Below, one piece after another: positions 14,691 through 24,600 of a DNA stretch of 30,526 nt. The notes beneath the pieces are model-generated. The model was not told where the DNA came from and searched no databases. It saw only the letters and a program-made list of their open reading frames with translations. Source of the stretch: Bacteroidales bacterium UBA1219. Its GTDB lineage: Bacteria; Bacteroidota; Bacteroidia; Bacteroidales; P3. A program made the translations under genes and the position numbers. The DNA lies in assembly GCA_002309295.1 (NCBI GenBank), contig DBXF01000054.1:1-30526 (forward strand), in the 5' to 3' direction. Positions within the stretch are counted from its first letter, which is position 1, and every line of letters begins with the position of its first letter.

Positions 14691-14718
14691 GTGATTTTGA
14701 TTTTTATTTTTTTATTTT

Positions 14719-15906
14719 TTATTTCATGTGTTTCAGTCCGGGCAGCTCTATTCCCGAGAGGAATTCGAGCATGGCGCCGCCGCCAGTGGAAACGAACGAC
14801 ATTTTGTCCATCATGTCGAGCTGTTGCAGGGCCGATATGGAGTCGCCGCCGCCGGCCACGGAGAAAGCGCCGTTCTTTGTTGCATCGGCCACAGCCTCGG
14901 CAACGCCGAAAGTGCCTTTGGCAAAGTTGGGCATCTCGAACACGCCCATAGGTCCGTTCCACAGTATGGTCTTCGATTTCAGAATCACCTCGCGGAAAAG
15001 CTCTATGCTCTTGGGGCCGCAGTCCACAGCTTCCCAACCGTCGGGGATTTGGTCGCCAGGCACCAGCATACTCTCTGCGTCGTTGCGGAATTCCTTAATC
15101 ACCATGCAGTCGATGGGGAGGTAGAGGTTCACGTTGTTTTTCTTCATCTTCTCAACGAGGTCGAGGGCCACGTCGAGTTTGTCGTCCTCGTGGATGGAGT
15201 TGCCTATCTTTCCGCCGAGGGCTTTGGTGAAGGTGTAACGCATACCGCCGCCGATAATCATATTGTCAACCTTGGGGATAAGGTTTTCCAAAACGTCGAT
15301 TTTGCCGGAGATTTTCGAACCGCCGATGATGGCTGTGAAGGGACGTTCGGGGTTGCCCAGCAGGTAGCTGAGGTTCTCCACTTCGCGTTCCATCAGGAAT
15401 CCGAAATAGTGGTCGTTGGGGAACAGCTCGGCCAGCAGTGCCACGGATGCGTGGTTGCGGTGCACGGTGCCGAAAGCGTTGTTGACGTAGGCGTCGCCCA
15501 GCTTGGCAAGTTCTTTGGCAAATTCCATGTCGCCGTCGGTCTCGCCTTTGTAGAAACGGATGTTTTCGAGCAGCATCACATCGCCCTCTTTCATGTTGTT
15601 GACCATGTTGGTAACCTCCTCGCCCAGAAGCGACTGGGTGAACAGAACCTCTTTGCCGAGGATTTCGGAGATGCGTTTGGCAACGTTTTTCAGCGAGTAT
15701 TTCGCGTCGAACTCACCCTTGGGACGGCCGAGGTGCGACATGATGATGGTCTTGGCGCCGTCGTTGATAAGTTTCTGCATTGTGGGCACCGACTTGCGTA
15801 TGCGGGTGTCGTCGGTGATATTGCCGTTCTCATCGGTGGGAACATTGAAATCCACGCGCAGCAGCACGCGTTTTCCTTTCAGGTTTACATCTTTGATATG
15901 TTTCAT
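14719..15906 (-). CDS. pgk: Phosphoglycerate kinase
   Basis: The 395-residue glycolytic enzyme makes ATP from 1,3-bisphosphoglycerate and ADP. Visible landmarks are the substrate-binding LLRVDFNVP (Arg17, Asp19, Asn21), DTRIRKSVPT, SHLGRPKG, the GGSKISGKI segment, WNGPMGVFE (nucleotide site) and the C-terminal Gly-rich GGGDSISAL (Asp355). The length is normal for bacteria. On the minus strand it follows atpB by 169 bases and precedes the YgiQ-type gene by 73 bases. I could not find a clean TAnnTTTG promoter upstream. Confidence 0.97.
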   Translation of the reverse strand: MKHIKDVNLKGKRVLLRVDFNVPTDENGNITDDTRIRKSVPTMQKLINDGAKTIIMSHLGRPKGEFDAKYSLKNVAKRISEILGKEVLFTQSLLGEEVTNMVNNMKEGDVMLLENIRFYKGETDGDMEFAKELAKLGDAYVNNAFGTVHRNHASVALLAELFPNDHYFGFLMEREVENLSYLLGNPERPFTAIIGGSKISGKIDVLENLIPKVDNMIIGGGMRYTFTKALGGKIGNSIHEDDKLDVALDLVEKMKKNNVNLYLPIDCMVIKEFRNDAESMLVPGDQIPDGWEAVDCGPKSIELFREVILKSKTILWNGPMGVFEMPNFAKGTFGVAEAVADATKNGAFSVAGGGDSISALQQLDMMDKMSFVSTGGGAMLEFLSGIELPGLKHMK

Positions 15907-15948
15907 GATAATTTGTTATTTCTTGATTACTATTTTCTTGTTAATTGA

Positions 15949-15989
15949 AAAGGACTTCAAAGCAGGTTTTCCTAACTCCAAAGTCCTTT
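15949..15989. other. Hairpin between atpB and pgk
   Basis: AAAGGACTT (15949-15957) pairs with AAGTCCTTT (15981-15989), with an inner AGG-TTTT-CCT stem in the loop. It lies past the end of atpB and 43 bases upstream of pgk on the minus strand. There is no clean T-run on that strand, so terminator and leader-element readings both remain open. Confidence 0.4.
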
Positions 15990-16075
15990 GTTTGTTCTGC
16001 ATTACAATATACTTGTTCGGATTGTTGTTAAAGAGCTGTCAATTAAACAAATAAACGATTCAACAGTTCAACAAA

Positions 16076-17224
16076 TCATGCATGTTCTTCTTCGGGGTTG
16101 TGCACTGCCATGCCTATGTATAGCGATGTGAGCATTGCAAACACATAAGCTTGGATGAAAGCCACAAGGCATTCCAGAGCGCTGATGAACAGGCTGAAAA
16201 TCACCGACACGGGCGATACTGCGTATCCAACGCCTGCCGACATTGTGTTTCCGAAGATGAAGATCAGGAATATGAAGCCGAGGGTAACGATGTGTCCTGC
16301 CGTAATGTTGGCAAAGAGACGGACCATCAGTACGAAGGGCTTGGTGAACATTCCTACAAATTCAACCAAAGGCATGATGGGCAGCGGGAATTTAAGCCAC
16401 CAAGGCACGCCCGGGGTGTTGAAAATGTCTTTCCAGTAATGTTTGTTGCCCGAAAAAGTGGTGATAAGGAAAGTTATCACTGCTAAAACGCCTGTGATGG
16501 CGATGTTTCCTGTTACGTTGACGCCGCCGGGGAAGAAAGGCACAAGGCCTATGAGGTTACAGAGGAAGATGAAAAGGAAAAGTGTGAGGATGTACGGCAG
16601 ATAGCGCTGGTAGTGCTTTTCGCCAATGATGGGAACCACCACGCCGTCGCGGATAAAGAGGATAAGGATTTCCATCAGCGACTGCATTCCTTTCGGGGCT
16701 TTGCCTGCGTTTTTGATGCAGCTGCGTTTCACGCCGAACAGTATCAGCAGCAGGATAAGGGAGGCAATCATAACTGAGACGGCCACTTTGGTGATGGAGA
16801 AATCCAGGGGTTTCAGATAAGCTCCGGTCTCATCCACAATAGGATTGCCGTTTTCGTCGGCGTAGGCTATTTCCTGAGCTTCGGTGCCGCCGCCTACCAA
16901 GGTGTAGCCCTTGTAAGCCTCTTCACCGTGGTGGAACTTCGACGACATAAAAACGTCGAGCTTGCCGTCGCGGGTGTTGTAGAGAATTATAGGAAGGGGG
17001 ATGGAGATGTGTTTCTCGTTAGGCTGACCTTCGTTCAAGGTCATAATGTGCCATTCGTGGGCGTCGGAGATGTGTTCGATGATTTCGGCGCCGGGGTTGA
17101 ACCCTTCTTTTTCGTTTTCTGTTGTTGTTGCGGCCTCCGCAGACTCGGTGTCGGTTTGGGCCAAGGCGAAATTTGTTGTCAGTGTTAATGCACAAAGTGC
17201 GGCAATAAATACTTTAATTCGCAT
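16076..17224 (-). CDS. atpB: ATP synthase F0 subunit a
   Basis: The 382-residue membrane subunit forms the ion half-channels of F0. It has a secreted-type N-terminus (MRIKVFIAALCALTLTTNFALAQ) and a hydrophilic extension to about residue 140, as is usual in Bacteroidota. Transmembrane helices follow, with the essential arginine in MVRLFANITAGHIV (Arg302). The last helix carries the conserved polar residues in ECLVAFIQAYVFAMLT. No other atp gene is adjacent: pgk lies downstream and a small hypothetical gene upstream. A well-formed promoter of its own lies upstream. Confidence 0.95.
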   Translation of the reverse strand: MRIKVFIAALCALTLTTNFALAQTDTESAEAATTTENEKEGFNPGAEIIEHISDAHEWHIMTLNEGQPNEKHISIPLPIILYNTRDGKLDVFMSSKFHHGEEAYKGYTLVGGGTEAQEIAYADENGNPIVDETGAYLKPLDFSITKVAVSVMIASLILLLILFGVKRSCIKNAGKAPKGMQSLMEILILFIRDGVVVPIIGEKHYQRYLPYILTLFLFIFLCNLIGLVPFFPGGVNVTGNIAITGVLAVITFLITTFSGNKHYWKDIFNTPGVPWWLKFPLPIMPLVEFVGMFTKPFVLMVRLFANITAGHIVTLGFIFLIFIFGNTMSAGVGYAVSPVSVIFSLFISALECLVAFIQAYVFAMLTSLYIGMAVHNPEEEHA

Positions 17225-17269
17225 ATAATCAAGTTTTTATTTCTCTGTTCTATGTTTTTGTCGGTTTGG

Positions 17270-17301
17270 CAAATATACGTTTTTTTTTGAAAATAAGCAA
17301 A
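17270..17301 (-). promoter_or_regulatory. Bacteroidota promoter of atpB
   Basis: On the minus strand TTTG (complement of 17298-17301), a 20-base spacer, then TATATTTG (complement of 17270-17277). Both boxes and the spacing match the Bacteroidota consensus. The predicted leader is about 40 bases. The promoter sits in the 90 bases between the small gene at 17315 and atpB. Confidence 0.75.
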
Positions 17302-17314
17302 AAAAATGTTTTTT

Positions 17315-17572
17315 CTATTCATCGTCGTCGATAAAGTCGAAAATATCGGTCTGCGGAGCCACAAAAAGATTCAGCTGGTTTTCTATAGGCAGGTCGCCGA
17401 TGGTGCTTTTGAATTTCTGCATCTCGCTGTGCAGCATCTGTTTAACGGCCTTGCCTTTGGTTATGGATTTCGAGGCGGCATAGAGTTTGAGCAGCTCGAA
17501 ATCGCGTTCCGAGACGCTGATGGCCAAGCGATGTTTTTTTGGTTTGCTGTTTTTTCTGTTGTTGGCAGACAT
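17315..17572 (-). CDS. Small hypothetical protein, possible ribbon-helix-helix DNA-binding type
   Basis: The 85-residue product has a very basic start (MSANNRKNSKPKKHR), a short beta-like stretch (RLAISVSE), then two helices (DFELLKLYAASKSI and KGKAVKQMLHSEMQKF). It ends in an acidic tail (FDFIDDDE). The strand-helix-helix order and basic arm fit a ribbon-helix-helix fold such as CopG/Arc types, but I see no family I can name. It has its own promoter and lies upstream of atpB on the same strand. No toxin partner is adjacent. Confidence 0.65.
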   Translation of the reverse strand: MSANNRKNSKPKKHRLAISVSERDFELLKLYAASKSITKGKAVKQMLHSEMQKFKSTIGDLPIENQLNLFVAPQTDIFDFIDDDE

Positions 17573-17598
17573 TATTTTGTTTACTTATTTTTACGTGT

Positions 17599-17630
17599 CA
17601 AAATTACGATTTTTTGGCCAATTAGACAAA
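17599..17630 (-). promoter_or_regulatory. Bacteroidota promoter of the small gene at 17315-17572
   Basis: On the minus strand TTTG (complement of 17627-17630), a 20-base spacer, then TAATTTTG (complement of 17599-17606), matching the consensus well. The start codon is 27 bases beyond the -7 box. Confidence 0.75.
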
Positions 17631-17809
17631 TTATTTTACGACCTTTATTAACAAGAAGTGTTTAAAATGGGTTATAATGTTGATATTTAATGTTTTGAGT
17701 ATTGGCGTTTTCGCTGAAACAAGTTCGTTTTAATCTTATTTTTGTCGTCGCACTGCTGTTGTTTTCAAATTATTTTTCAGAAAAAGTATGATATATGGAA
17801 AAAAAATGT

Positions 17810-17817
17810 TATCTTTG
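17810..17817 (+). promoter_or_regulatory. Bacteroidota -7 box (TATCTTTG) for the first giant surface protein
   Basis: This is an exact TAnnTTTG match with no clear TTTG 20 bases upstream. It would give a long leader of about 180 bases before the ATG at 18006, and that leader holds a hairpin at 17922-17970. The rest of 17631-17809 is A/T-rich, with nothing else recognised. Confidence 0.55.
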
Positions 17818-17921
17818 CAACCGCAGTTTTTGTGCAGAATAACGTGCATATTTTGCCGTGATTCGCATTACGACTGCATTTGAGTGGTGCGATTTCAGCA
17901 TTTTATTTCGATTTGCTGTAT

Positions 17922-17970
17922 CAAAAAACGCTCAAAAGTGTCATTTATAAAGATTATGACACCGTTTTTG
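17922..17970 (+). promoter_or_regulatory. Leader hairpin with T-run upstream of the giant gene at 18006
   Basis: GTGTCAT (17938-17944) pairs with ATGACAC (17956-17962). An outer stem CAAAAAACG (17922-17930) can pair with CGTTTTTG (17963-17970), leaving a 7-base bulge. The T-run after the inner stem makes this look like a leaky terminator or attenuator inside the leader. Confidence 0.45.
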
Positions 17971-18005
17971 AATAAGATTGACAAACAAAAATAAAGTTTA
18001 TAGAA

Positions 18006-21000
18006 ATGAGTAAACGTTTAGTTAAATCACTTCTTGCAATTGCGCTCTTTGTTAGTTGCGCTTATCAAGTGAATGCACAAGGCGGTATAGCCACGGTGCC
18101 TTACTTCTGCGATTTTGAAAACGCCGTGGAACGTACCCAATGGGCTTACCGAAACGGCACACAGGCCAACAAATGGTATGTGGATACTGCCACAAACAAT
18201 GGAGGTAATTACTCTCTGTATGTTTCCAATACTGGTGGCGCTACCCACAATTACGACAACGCAACAGCCAGTTACACATGGGCTTACCGCCAGATAGCCT
18301 TTGTCGCTGGTCTTTACAATATTTCTTACGACTGGAAAGCTCAAGGCTATACCACAGCACATTACATGAGAGCATACCTTGTACCGGCAAGTCAGTTCAA
18401 TGGCAACGCCGGCTCATCCACAGGCTTTCAAACCTCGGGCTCGCCTGCAGGCTGGATACCCATCAACTCGACTTATCCCACAGGCGGTATCATGAATCTG
18501 CAAAGCCGTTGGCAGAATGTATATATTGGAAACGTGTCTATTGCTACCACAGGCAACTACTATCTTGTTTTCGGCTGGGTAAACACCTCCATAAATACAA
18601 CAAACCTGCAGCCTCCTGCCGCAGTGGACAACATACAGATAACCAAAGCCACCTGTCCTCGTCCCGACAACCTGTCGGTGTTGGCTACATCGGCCACTGG
18701 TAACGCCACGGTAAGCTGGACAGAAACAGGTACAGCTTCGTGCTGGCTTGTGGAATACTGCACTTCGTCGAGTTTCCAACGTGGAACGCGTAGTTATTTT
18801 GTTAGTTCGGCAAGCCCCAATTACTCACGTCAGGGCAATACCATTTCATACCGTATGTCTGGTTTCCAGCCATACACGTCGTATTTCTTCCGTGTAAGGG
18901 CTTTGTGCGACACTACGGCGGCCCATGGCGACAGTTCCATGACTTCTATTGTGTTCAACTTCCGTTTCTGCCCCAGCAATGTGGGATGTATCGACTTTAC
19001 GAATCTTACGGGACCTAACTGCGTGTGTTCTCACGGCACCACGCCCTCCAGCACACTGCCCCCTACCGGCGGATGGGGCAACACAGGCCCTTACACCACT
19101 ATAGGTGTTGTGGATAATGGCCCCAGAGCATACCTGGGCTCAAATGCCAGCCTGCACACTGTGCATACCGATGCCACGGCTATGGACTCGATGAGTAACT
19201 ACCAGTTGCCACAGATTCCGTCTGGCGAGTGTGCCTCGGTACGTTTAGGATGTCTAAACGCTCCGCGAAGCTACGAAGCTTCGGCTATCACCTATGATTT
19301 TGTTGTGGACACAGCGCAGGCCGACATCATTGTGTTGAAATACGCACTTGTAACATATGACCCGGGTTCTTCTCATACTATTAATCAACAACCGCGTTTT
19401 ACGATGCAATTGTTGGACAACAACAACAACCCCATCGACCCGGTTTGTGGTGTGGCCGATTTCGCATCTTCGCAAGCTGCAAGTCTTGCCGACCGTCCCG
19501 GATCTTCGTGGCACAGTGGACGCTCAAGCAGCTGGTACTGGAAGGATTGGACTACTGTAGGTCTTGATGTGTCGCGTTTCCATGGTCAGAACATCAGGGT
19601 GAGTTTGGCTACTTTCACATGTACACAGGGAGCAACGAATCATACCTGCTACGCCTATTTCACCCTTGGATGCACAAAAGGACGTATTACATCAACATCG
19701 TGTGGCGGTGGTAGCGTTACCACGACATTGACAGCACCTGATGGTTTCAGTTACCGTTGGTACACGGGCCAGAACCCCAACCAAACGGTTTCTACACAGC
19801 GCACCGTAACCGTGCAGCTCGACAGCACGATGTACTACTGCGAGGTGTCGTTTGTGGATAATCCCAGCTGCCACTTCACAATGTCGACACTTGCCACCCT
19901 GCGTTATCCGAGAGCTTTCTTCACCGGAACGACATCGACCGATAGCTGTATCTATCGTCTGCGTCTGCGCAACCAGAGCCGTATCACCTCCGACCCCAAC
20001 GACACCACTTCGATAGGAGCTTGTGAGAGCTTCTTCTGGGATTTCGGAAACGGACAGACATCGACGGCGGAAAACCCTGTCGTAAACTACTCACAACCCG
20101 GAACATACACTGTGAAGCTGATAGCACAGATCAACGACGGCGAGTGTGCCGACACCATTACAAAACGCTTCACTTTCCGACCGCCTCTAACAAGCCGTAT
20201 TATAGCCCCACGCAGGGTATGTTACGGCGATACCGCCTTCCTGCGCGCCGCTTCGCGCGGATATGTGGAATACCGTTGGAACACAGGCTATTCACGCGAC
20301 TCGCTTTATGTTGTGCCCGACTCCACAACGCAGTACACCCTTATCGCACGCGATAGTATAGGATGCGTGGACACCATGCGCGCAACCGTGGCCATAACCG
20401 ACTGTAATATCTATGACACGGTATGCCGCAACGAACGTTATCTGAGTTATGGCTTCAACATACCGGCCAGCACCTTGCGCAACTTCGCCGACACAATGGT
20501 GGTGTTCGAACGTCATACCCGCTCGCATTTCGGCGTTGACAGTATTACAATACTTAACCTTTTGATATGGGATACTTCGGAGTTTGTTACCTACGACACG
20601 TTCTGTTTCGGCGACCCGTACACGTTCTACAACATACCTCTTACCCGCGGTGGCCGTTACGCACAACGTTTCACCAACATACACGGATGCGACAGCATAA
20701 TCTACCTCGAACTTGAGGAACTGCCTCGTCCCACCCTCGAGCTGCACCACAGCTACGTGCCGTGCTTCAACTATCCTATCACACTTATTGCCAACAGGAC
20801 TGGCGGCGATTGGATCCGCTGGTCGTCGTCGCCGATAGACACTTCCATGTCGGGATACGAGACTCAGGACACCTTGGTCGTAAGACCTCACCAGAGGACA
20901 ATTTACACAGCCGTTACCGGTCGCGACAACTATCCGTGTACCACATCGGCACAAACTATAGTGAACCTCGAAACCGACCTGAAGGCTTACATCCACACTT

Positions 21001-21545
21001 CGCAGGAAGCAGCCAACTACGATAATATGCAGATCATATTCTCCGACCGCAGTACCGACAACACGGGCCGCAGATGGTATCTCCGCGATTTCAACCTGCC
21101 TGTGGGCACCGATGAAAACTACATCTACACCTTCGAGGCACGCGAGGATTCGGTGAAAGTGATACTCGTGGCCTACATAGAAGGCACCGAATGTCTGGAC
21201 ACCACAAGCGTTACAATTCCGTTGTTCAAGGAGTCGATGTGGGTGCCCTCGGCCTTCACTCCCGATGAGGATATTGAGGGCAGCAAAAACAAAGTCTTCT
21301 ATATTAATGGTATAGAACTGATTGAATTTGAAATGGACATTTTCAACAGAAATGGTTACAGAGTGTACCATCTCGATGAATTACCTTCCGCTGACTGGCC
21401 AGGGAATCATTGGAACGGTGGTATCAACAATGACTTGTCGAGACCTTGTGTGATGGGCAACTACTCCTACCGGATAGTTTACAAAACAAAATCGCAACCC
21501 GACAGGACTTTCACAAAGGTTGGGTCTGTAGTGCTGATAAGGTAA
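18006..21545 (+). CDS. Giant secreted multidomain protein with type IX sorting domain (type B), copy A
   Basis: The 1179-residue product has a signal peptide (ending VNAQ, about residue 25) and a carbohydrate-binding-like or MAM-like beta-sandwich to about 210 (FDFENAVERTQWA, YDWKAQGYTTAHYMRAY). A fibronectin type III-like unit starts at 218 (PRPDNLSVLATSA, YFFRVRALCDT), followed by a Cys-rich segment and an Ig-like unit near 572 (FSYRWYTGQNPNQTV). A PKD domain lies near 675 (FFWDFGNGQTSTAENP, GTYTVKLIAQ), then Ig-like units from 738 (CYGDTAFLRAA, TLIARDSIGCVDTM). The gliding-type C-terminal sorting domain runs from 1078 to the end (VPSAFTPDED, DIFNRNGYRV, WNGG, GSVVLIR). It is probably exported by type IX secretion and attached to the surface as an adhesin; the target is unknown. 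Copy B follows 129 bases later. Confidence 0.88.
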   Translation: MSKRLVKSLLAIALFVSCAYQVNAQGGIATVPYFCDFENAVERTQWAYRNGTQANKWYVDTATNNGGNYSLYVSNTGGATHNYDNATASYTWAYRQIAFVAGLYNISYDWKAQGYTTAHYMRAYLVPASQFNGNAGSSTGFQTSGSPAGWIPINSTYPTGGIMNLQSRWQNVYIGNVSIATTGNYYLVFGWVNTSINTTNLQPPAAVDNIQITKATCPRPDNLSVLATSATGNATVSWTETGTASCWLVEYCTSSSFQRGTRSYFVSSASPNYSRQGNTISYRMSGFQPYTSYFFRVRALCDTTAAHGDSSMTSIVFNFRFCPSNVGCIDFTNLTGPNCVCSHGTTPSSTLPPTGGWGNTGPYTTIGVVDNGPRAYLGSNASLHTVHTDATAMDSMSNYQLPQIPSGECASVRLGCLNAPRSYEASAITYDFVVDTAQADIIVLKYALVTYDPGSSHTINQQPRFTMQLLDNNNNPIDPVCGVADFASSQAASLADRPGSSWHSGRSSSWYWKDWTTVGLDVSRFHGQNIRVSLATFTCTQGATNHTCYAYFTLGCTKGRITSTSCGGGSVTTTLTAPDGFSYRWYTGQNPNQTVSTQRTVTVQLDSTMYYCEVSFVDNPSCHFTMSTLATLRYPRAFFTGTTSTDSCIYRLRLRNQSRITSDPNDTTSIGACESFFWDFGNGQTSTAENPVVNYSQPGTYTVKLIAQINDGECADTITKRFTFRPPLTSRIIAPRRVCYGDTAFLRAASRGYVEYRWNTGYSRDSLYVVPDSTTQYTLIARDSIGCVDTMRATVAITDCNIYDTVCRNERYLSYGFNIPASTLRNFADTMVVFERHTRSHFGVDSITILNLLIWDTSEFVTYDTFCFGDPYTFYNIPLTRGGRYAQRFTNIHGCDSIIYLELEELPRPTLELHHSYVPCFNYPITLIANRTGGDWIRWSSSPIDTSMSGYETQDTLVVRPHQRTIYTAVTGRDNYPCTTSAQTIVNLETDLKAYIHTSQEAANYDNMQIIFSDRSTDNTGRRWYLRDFNLPVGTDENYIYTFEAREDSVKVILVAYIEGTECLDTTSVTIPLFKESMWVPSAFTPDEDIEGSKNKVFYINGIELIEFEMDIFNRNGYRVYHLDELPSADWPGNHWNGGINNDLSRPCVMGNYSYRIVYKTKSQPDRTFTKVGSVVLIR

Positions 21546-21564
21546 GAATTTCAATTGAGATAAG

Positions 21565-21604
21565 AAAAAAAACGCCTTGATTTTCATCAGGGCGTTTTTC
21601 TTTT
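21565..21604 (+). terminator. Intrinsic terminator between the two giant paralogs
   Basis: AACGCC-TTGAT (21571-21581) pairs with ATCAGGGCGTT (21586-21596) around TTTC. It is preceded by an A-run and followed by a T-rich tail. It lies about 20 bases after the stop of copy A. Confidence 0.8.
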
Positions 21605-21674
21605 GTTTCAAAATGAGAAGTTGTGTGTCAATAAGATAAGAAAAGAAGTATTAAACCAATAAACCAAAGTAGCC

Positions 21675-24600
21675 ATGATTAAGCAATTAGTTAAAACAAC
21701 GGTCCTTACAGCAATACTTTTAGCGTGTTTCGTGAATCGTGCGGTGGCTCAGTTCGGTATTGCAACAATACCATATTCGTGTGATTTTGAGAGCGCCGCG
21801 GAACGTTCCCAGTGGATTTTATTGAATGGACAGCAGACCAACAAATGGTATGTCGACACGGCTACGCGTTGTAACGGTGACCATAGTTTGTATATTTCAA
21901 ATAATGGTGGAACGGTGTATGAATACGACCCGGCCGTGGCAAGCTCTACATGGGCATATCGCCAGATAGCCATTGTGGCAGGACTTTACAACATATCATA
22001 TAACTGGAAAGGCCAAGGCTACTCCAACACTCATTATATGAGAGCTTATCTGGTGCCCGCATCGCAGTTCAACGGAGCGGCGGGTTCGTCCACAGGTTTT
22101 CAGACATCGGGGCACCCCACAGGCTGGATTCCAATCGACGCTACTTACCCGACAGGAAGCTATATGAACCAGCAAAGCACCTGCCGTAATGTCTACTTGG
22201 GCAATGTGTCGGTTCCCTCGACAGGCAATTATTACCTCGTGTTCGGCTGGACCAACAACGCTTATAATGTCCAAGGTTTGCAGCCCCCTGCTGCCATAGA
22301 CGATATACAGATAACCACTGCCACCTGTCCTCGTCCCGACAACCTGTCGGTGCGTACCCTCTCGTCGAACGGGACAGCCGAGGCGACATGGACAGAAACA
22401 GGAACTGCAACAATGTGGCTGTTGGAATACAGCACATCGCCAAACTTCAGGCCTGTAACACGTGTTATCGTGACTGGAGCCGGCGGCACTGTATCTTCTG
22501 GTCCTTTGCCAGGGTTCCAGCAGTCGACGGCATATTATTTCAGAGTGCGTGCCATCTGTGACACCACTTTTGGCAATGGCGACACTTCCATGACGTCGTT
22601 GGTGTACAATTACCGATTCTGCTCGGGCAACGTGGGATGTATCGATTTCACCAACCTCAGGTCTCAAAGTGTAACGTGCACATACGGCACGTATCAAAAC
22701 TATCAGCAATACAGTGGTAGTTACCTCGGTCCTTATGCAAATAACGGTGTTGTGGATTTGGGCTCAGGTAGTTATGGCAGGTCATCAAATCAACCAGGAA
22801 GCCGTCATACAGTAAATACAGATCCCAATGCCGTGGATCCGATATTCCCACAGATATCCAAGATCCCGCCAAACGAATGTGCATCGGTACGCCTTGGTTC
22901 ATTATATGGTGGTTATATTTGTCAGTCGGTATCGTATCAGATGATTGTAGATTCGGCTCAGGCAGATATTCTGTTGTTCAAATATGCATGTGTGTTCAAC
23001 GACGCCGGGCATGGAGCATCGCAGCAGCCCCGTTTCGTGTTGGAAATCCTTGACCAGCAGGGCAACCTTATCAGTCCCAACTGTGGTGCAGCCGACTTCA
23101 ATGCTACCGACGTTACAAGCGGAACGATTGGCGGTACATGGTATTCGCGTCAGGGTTCTGTTACGTTCATCGATACCATTGTCGATTCCAACACGGGAGC
23201 TGTTAATTGCTCGACAATGACATTTACCACTTATTCGAATGGATTGCGAGGAAGAGACTGGACCCCCATGGGATTGAACATAGCTCAATATCATGGCCAG
23301 AACATCACTGTGCGTATTACTTCGTTCAACTGCGGACAATCGGGGCCCAACCACTGTGGATATGTGTACTACACACTTGGATGTACAAAGGGGCGTATTA
23401 CATCCAACTCCTGCGGCGGAGGCAGTGTTTCCACAACGCTTACTGCTCCTTCAGGATTCAATTATCGTTGGTATACCGCACGAAATCCAAACGTAGTGGT
23501 GTCGCGACAACAGACGGTTACTGTACAGGTGGATAGCACCATGTACTATTGCGACGTGAGTTTTGTGGACGACTCCAACTGTCACTTCACACTTTCCACA
23601 TTCGTGTCGCAACGCTATCCTCGAGCCAGTTTCACGGCTTCTATGTCCACCGACAGTTGCATGTATCGTCTGCGTCTTCGCAACACCAGCCGCATTACTT
23701 CCACACTCACCGACACCAACTCCATAGGAAGTTGTGAAAGTTACTTCTGGGATTTCGGCAACGGACAGACATCCACTGCCGAGAATCCGACAGTGACTTA
23801 TTCGCAACCAGGCACATACACTGTTAAACTGATAGCACAGATTAATAATAGGGAATGTGGCGACACCATTATCCACCAATACTCTTTCCGCCCGCATATG
23901 CCGGGTAGATTAGTGGCCCCCCGCAGGGTATGCTACGGCGATACCGCATTCCTGCGTGCCGCTTCGCGCGGATATGTGGAATACCGTTGGAACACAGGCT
24001 ATTCACGCGACTCGCTGTATATTGTGCCCGACTCCACAACACAGTACACCCTTATTGCCCGCGACAGTATAGGATGCGTGGACACTATGCGTGCAACCGT
24101 GGCTATTACCGACTGTAATATCTACGACACAGTATGCCGCAACGAACGTTATCTGAGTTATGGCTTTAACATACCGGCCAGCACCTTGCGCAACTTCGCC
24201 GACACATTGGTGGTGTTCGAACGTCATACCCGCTCACACTTCGGTGTTGACAGTATTACAATACTTAACCTCTTGGTTTGGGATACCAACGAAACGGTAA
24301 CTTACGACACCTTCTGTTTCGGAGACCCGTACTCGTTCTACAACATACCTCTTACCCGCGGCGGCCGTTACGCACAACGTTTCACCAACATACACGGATG
24401 CGACAGCATAATCTACCTTGAACTCGAGGAACTGCCTCGTCCCACCCTCGAGCTGCACCACAGCTACGTGCCTTGTTTCAACTATCCTATCACTCTTATT
24501 GCCAACAGGACTGGCGGCGATTGGATCCGCTGGTCGTCGTCACCGATAGACACTTCCATGTCGGGATACGAGACTCAGGACACCTTAGTCGTAAGACCTC

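Noticed and set aside
14728..15948. 406-codon plus-strand open frame opposite pgk
   Set aside because: Phosphoglycerate kinase is unambiguous on the other strand; this frame is its complement.
20292..21371. 359-codon minus-strand open frame inside giant copy A
   Set aside because: The plus-strand frame carries clear Ig-like and sorting domains; the minus frame also appears in fragments in copy B, as expected for a shadow.
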